DNA from: Candidatus Omnitrophota bacterium
GTDB lineage: Bacteria; Omnitrophota; Gorgyraeia; Zapsychrales; Fredricksoniimonadaceae
Reading direction: 5' to 3'
Assembly (NCBI GenBank): GCA_016789035.1
Contig: JAEUSC010000165.1
Span: 1-16,096, forward strand
Length of the DNA: 16,096 nucleotides
Shown: one piece after another, positions 1 to 5,955 of the stretch
Position numbering within the stretch: the stretch's first letter is position 1
Layout: each line of letters begins with the position of its first letter
Translations under genes and position numbers: made by a program
The notes under the pieces: model-generated
What the model saw: only the letters and a program-made list of their open reading frames with translations
What the model was told of the DNA's origin: nothing
The model's database searches: none

Positions 1-198
1 CAAACGAAAGCGGTGGAAAAACTGGCTGCCGTTATCTTTGAGGCTCTTGTTAAGATCAAAATCTTTTTTATATTCATACCGGAACCGTTCTTCACCAGAA
101 ATCTTAAGATTCCACCGTGATAAACCGGATGGATCATCAGCCCAACCACGATACGTATTGATTAATAAAAAAAGCATGACCAGTAAGTAAAACCGCAT
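1..198 (-). CDS. Outer-membrane porin, alginate-export (AlgE)-like, N-terminal fragment
   Basis: Partial gene: the 66 N-terminal codons are visible and the frame stays open to the window edge. The start at 196-198 is preceded by a perfect AGGAGG ribosome binding site (203-208 on the complementary strand). The first 20 or so residues form a signal peptide: a short basic start (MRFY), a Leu/Ile/Val-rich core, then a likely cleavage after GWA. The mature part begins DDPSGLSRWNLKISGEERFR and continues with an RYEYKKDFDL segment, which resembles the first beta strand of alginate-export family outer-membrane barrels. Such proteins sit in the outer membrane and pass polysaccharides or other solutes. 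The gene starts 8 bp after the tetR stop with no room for its own promoter, so it is probably co-transcribed with tetR. The family call rests on a short stretch and the true substrate cannot be judged. Another beta-barrel porin family is possible. Confidence 0.6.
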   Translation of the reverse strand, partial: MRFYLLVMLFLLINTYRGWADDPSGLSRWNLKISGEERFRYEYKKDFDLNKSLKDNGSQFFHRFRL

Positions 199-206
199 GT
201 ATCCTC

Positions 207-779
207 CTATTTTTTCAAACAAACACCGTTTGACCAAATCTCCAAGACGCCTTGCAGGGCGTCGGAAAATGAAATCCGTTCCTTCGCCAGGAATTCCGGA
301 TTTAAGACCTCATCCACCGCGCCCATGTACAGGCGGACAGCCAACGCGGGATTCACCTTACGGAATTGACCTTTTTTGATTCCCTGCTCCACAAGCGATT
401 GAATTCTCGAAATCTTCTCATTGCGAAAAGCGGCAAAGCGGGACCAGAGATCGGGTAATTCCGACTTAACGTCTACCAAAAAATGATCGTACCATGGGCT
501 TAATCTTTGCTGAAGAAAGAACACATTCTTGGAAATGATTTCATAAGGGTCACTATGGCTTTCTTCGATGAGGGAAATCTCATGATTGATTTCATTCTTT
601 AACCGTTCGAAAAGAGCCTCCGCGATTTCAACCTTACTCGGAAAATAGCGATAGATGGTATTTTTGCTCATGGTCAAATCCCGCGCGATCTCATCCATGG
701 TCACCTTGCGGTAACCGGATTTCAGCATTCGTCGGCTGACCGCATCTAAAATGCGCTCTTTGGTCAGGTCTTTGGACAT
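207..779 (-). CDS. TetR/AcrR-family transcriptional regulator
   Basis: A 190-residue protein, the usual size for TetR regulators, which bind DNA as dimers and release it on binding a small ligand. Residues about 8-52 form the N-terminal DNA-binding domain with the typical pattern ERILDAVSRRMLKSGYRKVT, then MDEIARDLTMSKNTIYRYF, whose Tyr-Arg-Tyr-Phe ending is the family signature of the recognition helix. The rest is helical and poorly conserved, as expected of a ligand-binding domain, so the inducer cannot be predicted. The start at 779 has an AGGA-type ribosome binding site. A strong promoter and a perfect inverted repeat lie immediately upstream, suggesting autorepression. The stop codon lies against the ribosome binding site of the downstream porin gene, so the regulator probably controls that gene through the same transcript. 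Confidence 0.9.
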   Translation of the reverse strand: MSKDLTKERILDAVSRRMLKSGYRKVTMDEIARDLTMSKNTIYRYFPSKVEIAEALFERLKNEINHEISLIEESHSDPYEIISKNVFFLQQRLSPWYDHFLVDVKSELPDLWSRFAAFRNEKISRIQSLVEQGIKKGQFRKVNPALAVRLYMGAVDEVLNPEFLAKERISFSDALQGVLEIWSNGVCLKK

Positions 780-795
780 GCATCTTCCTAAATTT

Positions 796-831
796 AAAAC
801 GATACTGTTTTAGTTAATTTAGTATCGTTTT
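796..831. promoter_or_regulatory. Probable TetR operator (11-bp perfect inverted repeat)
   Basis: The left arm AAAACGATACT (796-806) and right arm AGTATCGTTTT (821-831) are perfect inverted complements separated by 14 bp. A second, shorter symmetry (AAAAC, six bases, GTTTT at 796-811) overlaps the left arm. The repeat starts inside the -10 element of the tetR promoter and covers the expected transcription start, an arrangement that would block RNA polymerase. TetR-family operators are commonly inverted repeats next to their own gene. Binding by this regulator is inferred. Confidence 0.75.
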
Positions 832-858
832 TATATATCTAAAGAATACGAGTGTCAA
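830..858 (-). promoter_or_regulatory. Sigma70-type promoter of tetR and porin
   Basis: Read on the minus strand, TTGACA (853-858) is followed after exactly 17 bp by TATAAA (830-835). The -35 is perfect and the -10 has five of six consensus bases. The -10 overlaps the right arm of the inverted repeat by 2 bp, and transcription would start near 823, about 45 bases before the tetR start codon. This promoter probably serves both tetR and the porin gene. Confidence 0.75.
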
Positions 859-930
859 TGAATTTGTCCATGCGGAAATGTTAAACGGAAACCGAAAGGA
901 TTATTAAATGAGGTTAGGTTCTCAGTAAGA

Positions 931-963
931 AAAGAAGCCTCCCCGTGGAAAGGAGGCTTCTTT
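931..963 (-). terminator. Intrinsic terminator after the trehalose operon
   Basis: Perfect 12-bp arms, AAAGAAGCCTCC (931-942) and its complement (952-963), enclose a 9-base loop. On the minus strand the stem ends in a T-rich run (TTCTTTTCTT). It lies 43 bp after the DUF2934 stop and 73 bp upstream of the tetR promoter -35, so it separates the two transcription units. The T tract is interrupted, but the stem is strong. It may also work in the opposite direction. Confidence 0.85.
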
Positions 964-1005
964 AAGTTTTGAGGATCATAGGGAGGGATTTAAGGCAGGA
1001 ATACA

Positions 1006-1299
1006 CTATCTTGTTTTCCAGTCCGGGGAATTGGCCTGGACAGAGGCCGTTTGTCCACTCTGCTCTTCTTTGAGAAGCTGTTCGGCTTCCAGCCAATTTT
1101 CAGTTTCTGAACCGCCCTTTCTTTCATAAATCTCATAAGCGCGGCGCTGGATTTCTTCGAAAGAAGGAATATAACCACCATTAACGGTGTTATGTGTCGT
1201 TTTGACCGGCTCTGATTCAATCAAAGACACGTTCAGGGGGTCAAGCGTTTTGGATTTGAGACGATTGTTGCGCGGCGGCGCTTCCAATTTTTTAGACAT
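1006..1299 (-). CDS. Small DUF2934-domain protein
   Basis: A 97-residue soluble protein with no signal peptide or membrane segment. Residues about 49-77 match the DUF2934 pattern: EIQRRAYEIYERKGGSETEN followed by WLEAEQLLKEE, a short helical motif with conserved Arg-Ala-Tyr, Gly-Gly and Trp-Leu-Glu-Ala-Glu. The first 45 residues are basic and probably disordered. I chose the start at 1299 because AAGGAG lies at a good distance upstream; an in-frame ATG at 1344 has no ribosome binding site. The gene follows treY by 70 bp and ends just before the terminator, so it is probably the last gene of the glgX-treZ-treY transcript, although a separate promoter in the gap cannot be excluded. The biochemical role of DUF2934 proteins is not established to my knowledge. 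Its position suggests a link with glycogen/trehalose metabolism or stress. Confidence 0.8.
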   Translation of the reverse strand: MSKKLEAPPRNNRLKSKTLDPLNVSLIESEPVKTTHNTVNGGYIPSFEEIQRRAYEIYERKGGSETENWLEAEQLLKEEQSGQTASVQANSPDWKTR

Positions 1300-1324
1300 G
1301 TTCTTTCTCCTTTTTAAAGTTTGA

Positions 1325-1354
1325 TCGTTAATATAACGAATCATCGATTAACGA
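1325..1354. repeat. 8-bp inverted repeat in the treY-DUF2934 gap
   Basis: TCGTTAAT (1325-1332) and its complement ATTAACGA (1347-1354) are separated by 14 bp, and a second small symmetry (CGTTA, three bases, TAACG at 1326-1338) overlaps the left arm. It is AT-rich, has no T tract and is unlikely to be a terminator. It could be a weak RNA hairpin or a protein-binding site before the DUF2934 gene, or chance in AT-rich sequence. Confidence 0.35.
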
Positions 1355-1369
1355 AAGATGAAAATAATA

Positions 1370-4141
1370 TTAATTTTCTGCAATCAAACAGACGACGGGA
1401 AAACCATCGAACATATCAATGATGGACAATCCTTTTTCCGATGAAACGATCTTCTTACCATTTAATACATTGCTCCACTGTTTAGGAGCATCGGACGGAA
1501 GCACTAAATAGGCGTCATTCCAGGGCTCGGGATTATCGGCCAGCTGTGTGGAAAAGCGACAGACGGTCGTAATCAACCACGTTTGTTTCCGCTTCCTTGC
1601 AAAGGCAATGATCTGTTTATCAAGAACGGGGGTTTCGCAATTTAACGGAATGTACTCACCTCTTAGAAACAAATCCGGATTCTTCTTCCGGGCCTTTAAA
1701 ATTTTCTCAATCATAAACATCTTCACCCGGCCGTGTTGCTTGTGATCAATGATCTGCGATACCTCTGCGCCGTTGGCATTCTGAAGCCCCTTCAGAAGCT
1801 GCATCCGGTATTCATAGTCAACGGAACGCCGGTTGTCCGGATCAACCAGTGAGAAATCCCACAGTTCGCATCCCTGATAAAAATCCGGAATGCCCGGGCA
1901 GGTCATTTTCAATAACGTTTGGGCTAGAGAATTATAAAATCCTTTTTGCGCCACCTTTCGCAGCAGAGGAAGAAAACTCTCAAGAAACTTACTGCCCAAA
2001 GCCAAAATATTCGCCAGAAACGAAAGACAGGCCTCTTCATATTCCACATTGGGCCGCGTCCACGACGTGTAAATCTGCGCTTCGCGCAGGGCTTTGAGCC
2101 AATATTCTTTGACCCGGAGGGGATAACTTTCATCCACATCCTCGCCGTATGGGTACGTACCCATCAGTGTCTGATAAATGAAATATTCATCATTGCGGGA
2201 TGGGGCGCGAACGTCTAAGGCCGCTAAATATTTCTTATATGGTCTATTGACCTTGTTCCAACGGCGGACATGATGCGCCCACTCACCCGCCAGTTCGGAA
2301 ATCACATTCAACCGCGCCCGCACATCCTCGCCCCGTTTGGTGTCATGCGTTGCGGTGGCGTTCATGGTCAGCGGCCACAATTTCTCACGCTTGCTCATAA
2401 AACCATGAAATTCCTCTGTACTCGTTGCCAGAACAGAAGGATCTCCGCCGACTTCATTCAAAGAGATAAACCGGTTATAAACATAGAAGCTGGTATCCTC
2501 CGCCCCTTTGGCCATCAAAGCCCCGGAAAACTGCTGAAAGCGTTTGATAAAATGAAAATACTCCTGTTTGCCCGGATCCTCCATCTGCGTCGTGAAATCC
2601 ATCAGAAGAATAGTCTCGATCATTTCGATTTCATGGATGAGACCCGGATTTTGATTCTTGGCCTGGACAGTGGCCTCTTTGATGTGAATCTGGTCAGCCT
2701 GTGTCAATTTCTCCTGACGGATGTACGATCGATAAACCGGAAAGAACGCCATGATCTCGACGATCGCGCGCCGCAGCGCATACATCGTCATATCGCGACC
2801 ATAACGGTCTTTGGTGAGTATCTCTTTAAGAAGAAGCGCCAGATTATCAATGTCACCGGCCATGTACCGCCCCATAAAAAATTTCTTTTTTTGACTGACC
2901 AGCGCGTGGTAAGAAATCCGCAGGCCGGTAAACGCATTATAAAAATGATCCAGGAGTTTCTCATTTTTCGGTTCAATGAAAATGCCGTTCACCGCATTGA
3001 GAAAATCATATCCCGTGGTTCCTTGCACACGCATGCTGGGGACAAGATGCTCCTGGGAGTCGAGAATTTTCTCCACAGCAATATAAAGCTCCGGTTGGCG
3101 CTCCCGCAACCGGTCAATATAAGACACCGGGCTGTAAAGCCCGTCGATGTGGTCAATCCGCACACCGGTTATGGCCCCGGAATTAACGAGCGGCCACAAC
3201 GCCTGATGGGTATATTCAAAGACTTCTTTGTTTTCGACCTTAACGCTCAACAGCCCGTTAATGGTAAAAAACCTCCGGTAGTTGAGCTCTTCATTTCCCA
3301 CCTTCCAGTAACACAGACGGAAACATTGAGATTGCAGCAACTCATCTAAGGCATTAAGAGAGTTCGGGTCTCCGGGACTTCCGTTGATCCTCGCCACAAG
3401 ACCATCCATGTAATGTTTTATGGCTTCATTAGAGTTATAGAGTTTCCATAACCGTGCTTTTAAGAGCGCTGTGCGGCTGTACCGCTCGTGAATGTCAGAG
3501 ACGCCTTTGATTTCGTGGAAGGCATTTGAGATTTCCAGCAACGCCAGATAGTCCTCAGAATTGTTCGCAAGCTTCTGTTCCAGTCCTGTGAGATCAAATG
3601 AAATGAGCTTGCTGTAACCATCAATCAAGATCGGAAGCTTCCAATCGCTATAGCGAATACTAAATCCTTCCTCGTCGAAATTGAGCTTAATTTCATGGCC
3701 GTTCAAACATGCTCCATAAAGGTCTCCTAAGAACGGCGCCAGGACGCGGCCTTTCAGATGGACATACGGATGGTCCCATTGGATATCGAAAAAGCCATAA
3801 TATTTTGATAACGGTCCGTGTTCGAAAATGTCCATCAGAAGACGGTTCTTGCTATCAAAGGCCATGTGATTGGGGACAATGTCCTGCAGCCATCCCATAT
3901 TTCGTTGACGGACCTGCTGGCTTAATTGTTCAAAGCCCTCCCGTCCTCCCAGTTGGGGATTGATCTGAGTTGGATCAACGACATCATAACCATGCTGGCT
4001 GTCTTTTGTGGATGTGAAAATGGGAGAGGCGTAAATGTCCGTAATTCCCAGTTCCTCGAGATACGGTACAATCTTTTGAGTATCGTGAAAGGTAAACGCG
4101 CTGTGTAACTGCAAACGGTAAGTTGAGGCCGGGACTTTCAT
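1370..4141 (-). CDS. treY: Maltooligosyl trehalose synthase
   Basis: TreY is a GH13 enzyme that rearranges the reducing-end alpha-1,4 bond of a maltodextrin to alpha,alpha-1,1, giving maltooligosyl trehalose; it acts in the cytoplasm. The protein has 923 residues, on the long side for the family. The N-terminus (PASTYRLQLH, then LEELGITDIYASPIF) and the late IPDFYQGCELWDFSLVDPDN are hallmark TreY segments. GH13 catalytic residues are visible: nucleophile Asp330 in GVRIDHIDGL, acid/base Glu357 in YIAVEKIL, and Asp600 in ATATHDTKRGED. The ATG overlaps the treZ stop as ATGA, and GAGGGG upstream serves as ribosome binding site, so translation is probably coupled. Its product is the substrate of TreZ, encoded immediately upstream. 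All key residues are present and no frameshift is seen. Confidence 0.97.
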   Translation of the reverse strand: MKVPASTYRLQLHSAFTFHDTQKIVPYLEELGITDIYASPIFTSTKDSQHGYDVVDPTQINPQLGGREGFEQLSQQVRQRNMGWLQDIVPNHMAFDSKNRLLMDIFEHGPLSKYYGFFDIQWDHPYVHLKGRVLAPFLGDLYGACLNGHEIKLNFDEEGFSIRYSDWKLPILIDGYSKLISFDLTGLEQKLANNSEDYLALLEISNAFHEIKGVSDIHERYSRTALLKARLWKLYNSNEAIKHYMDGLVARINGSPGDPNSLNALDELLQSQCFRLCYWKVGNEELNYRRFFTINGLLSVKVENKEVFEYTHQALWPLVNSGAITGVRIDHIDGLYSPVSYIDRLRERQPELYIAVEKILDSQEHLVPSMRVQGTTGYDFLNAVNGIFIEPKNEKLLDHFYNAFTGLRISYHALVSQKKKFFMGRYMAGDIDNLALLLKEILTKDRYGRDMTMYALRRAIVEIMAFFPVYRSYIRQEKLTQADQIHIKEATVQAKNQNPGLIHEIEMIETILLMDFTTQMEDPGKQEYFHFIKRFQQFSGALMAKGAEDTSFYVYNRFISLNEVGGDPSVLATSTEEFHGFMSKREKLWPLTMNATATHDTKRGEDVRARLNVISELAGEWAHHVRRWNKVNRPYKKYLAALDVRAPSRNDEYFIYQTLMGTYPYGEDVDESYPLRVKEYWLKALREAQIYTSWTRPNVEYEEACLSFLANILALGSKFLESFLPLLRKVAQKGFYNSLAQTLLKMTCPGIPDFYQGCELWDFSLVDPDNRRSVDYEYRMQLLKGLQNANGAEVSQIIDHKQHGRVKMFMIEKILKARKKNPDLFLRGEYIPLNCETPVLDKQIIAFARKRKQTWLITTVCRFSTQLADNPEPWNDAYLVLPSDAPKQWSNVLNGKKIVSSEKGLSIIDMFDGFPVVCLIAEN

Positions 4142-5955
4142 TCACACCCCTCATACACAAGGATGCTCCTGGGGGCCACAACAAGCACTTCTGAAAAATT
4201 GATCAATTCCTGGGCCGCAAGCGTTGGCCCTCCCCACTGCCGCTCACTGGAGTTAATGACTTTGGCCGACTTCGCCCCGACCCACGGCAAAGAGATGGCG
4301 TGGTCCTGAAAATTCATGATGATCTTAAAATACTGCTGCGGCCCCAGCCGGTGCATGATTACCGCACCTTCCCGTAAGTCAATTTGAACATCATCTTTAT
4401 CAAGCCAATAAAGTGCAGCTGAGGCTTTGCGAAGACTGATCAGCTTTTTGTAGAAATCCAATAGGAATTTGTGCTCTCCTTCGTTCTTGGACGCCCAGTT
4501 TAATTTGCACCGGGCAAAAGTATCCAAGGCGTACGGGTCGGCAGGCTCTTCATTCCAGTTAAATTCCTTAAACTCTCGTCTGCGCCCGTCGCGTACGGCT
4601 TGAATCATTTTTTCGTCCTGAAAACTCATGAAATACAAGAAGGGCGCCTTCTCGCCGTATTCCTGCCCCATAAAGAGCAACGGAAGATACGGTGAAAGAA
4701 TCAGCGCACCTGCCGCCAGCTTCTGCGCTTCGAAGGATACTAACGAGGATAAGCGCTCACCCTTTAAACGATTTCCGATTTGATCATGATTCTGAACGCA
4801 TACCACAAAGCGTTCGGCCGGAAGATCGGCGGCGGAATTCCCGTGATACCGTTTGCGGAATTCAGAAAAAACGCCGTCGTAAATAAAACTCTCTTTGAAC
4901 ATCTTCGCTAACTGTTCGGGGGTGGAGAAGTCTTGATAATATCCATTACTTTCCTGGGTCAAAAGCGCATGCACAATGTGATGAAAATCATCACTCCATT
5001 GGGCGCTTAATCCATATCCGCCTCGTTCGCGCGTATCGATCACCCGCCGGTCATTCAGGTCGCTCTCGGCAATCAAATGGAGTTTTCTTTTATGCAAATG
5101 CGCAAACTCCTCCACCCTTTGCGAAAGATCGGCCAGAAAGTGCTTGGCACTCATGTCAAAAATGCCGTGGGTAGCGTCCAGTCGTAGCCCATCGACATGA
5201 AAATGCTCGAACCAGTAAAGCGCATTGGCGATAAAATACTCTCTGACACCATAACTATAGGCCCCGTCGAAATTGATCGCCTGACCCCAAGGTGTTTTGT
5301 AGTGGTCCGAAAAACACGGCATGTATTCCGGCAGAAAATTTCCTTCCGGTCCCAAATGGTTATAAACAACATCCAGGACCACAGCCAGACCTCGCTGGTG
5401 CGCGGCATCGACAAACGATTTCAAGCCGTCGGGGCCACCATAGGAATGCTGGACCGCAAACGGATACACTCCGTCATAACCCCAATTGCGATGCCCAGGA
5501 AATTGCGCCACCGGCATGATCTCAACGGTAGTCACACCCAGCTCGCAAAGATCATCCAAGCGGTCAATGGCAGAGGCAAACGTCCCTGCCTCGGTAAAAG
5601 TGCCGATGTGAAGTTCATAGATGATCATCTCGCTTAAATCGATCCCCCGCCATTTGCTGTCCGTCCAGCTAAAGGCACGATGATCATAAAGGGCCGAAGG
5701 ACCCAGCACATCTTCGGGCTGAAAAAAAGAGGCCGGGTCCGGCCGGCGGGTTTTATCCCGTTCCAAAAGATATCGAGTTCCGGGATTTATGTTAGAAATA
5801 ACACCGTGAAAATAACCGCGGTCATCTTTGGTCAAAGCAATGGTTTTTTCTTCGTGATTCGGATGGAACACAACAGACAACTCTTTGCACAAGGGCGCCC
5901 AGATAAAAAACTCGCAGGAACCATCCTGTCTGTAATAAGATCCTAGGGATTTCAT
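4138..5955 (-). CDS. treZ: Malto-oligosyltrehalose trehalohydrolase
   Basis: TreZ cleaves the alpha-1,4 bond next to the trehalosyl end made by TreY and releases free trehalose. The 605-residue protein starts with a beta-sandwich region (CEFFIWAPLCKELSVVF), followed by the GH13 barrel. Conserved regions are DVVYNHLGPEGN (about 195-206), HVDGLRLDATHGIFD with nucleophile Asp260, LIAESDLNDRRV with acid/base Glu297, and CVQNHDQIGNR with Asp391. The HDQIGNR and ESDLND forms separate TreZ from the related branching enzyme GlgB. I chose the start at 5955 because its ATG overlaps the glgX stop as ATGA, leaving a protein that begins MKSLGSYYRQ; an upstream in-frame start at 6000 would lie inside glgX and add 15 unlike residues. 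The ribosome binding site is weak (GGGGA), consistent with coupling to glgX. It overlaps treY by 4 bp at the other end. Confidence 0.96.
   Translation of the reverse strand: MKSLGSYYRQDGSCEFFIWAPLCKELSVVFHPNHEEKTIALTKDDRGYFHGVISNINPGTRYLLERDKTRRPDPASFFQPEDVLGPSALYDHRAFSWTDSKWRGIDLSEMIIYELHIGTFTEAGTFASAIDRLDDLCELGVTTVEIMPVAQFPGHRNWGYDGVYPFAVQHSYGGPDGLKSFVDAAHQRGLAVVLDVVYNHLGPEGNFLPEYMPCFSDHYKTPWGQAINFDGAYSYGVREYFIANALYWFEHFHVDGLRLDATHGIFDMSAKHFLADLSQRVEEFAHLHKRKLHLIAESDLNDRRVIDTRERGGYGLSAQWSDDFHHIVHALLTQESNGYYQDFSTPEQLAKMFKESFIYDGVFSEFRKRYHGNSAADLPAERFVVCVQNHDQIGNRLKGERLSSLVSFEAQKLAAGALILSPYLPLLFMGQEYGEKAPFLYFMSFQDEKMIQAVRDGRRREFKEFNWNEEPADPYALDTFARCKLNWASKNEGEHKFLLDFYKKLISLRKASAALYWLDKDDVQIDLREGAVIMHRLGPQQYFKIIMNFQDHAISLPWVGAKSAKVINSSERQWGGPTLAAQELINFSEVLVVAPRSILVYEGCE

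Noticed and set aside
1300..1344. Longer start for the DUF2934 gene (112 residues)
   Set aside because: The upstream ATG has no ribosome binding site, while the ATG at 1299 has AAGGAG at a proper distance.
2270..3349. Long open frame of 359 codons on the plus strand
   Set aside because: It lies wholly antisense to treY, whose family motifs and catalytic residues are clear. Its translation has no recognisable domain and no ribosome binding site, so it is a shadow of treY codon use.
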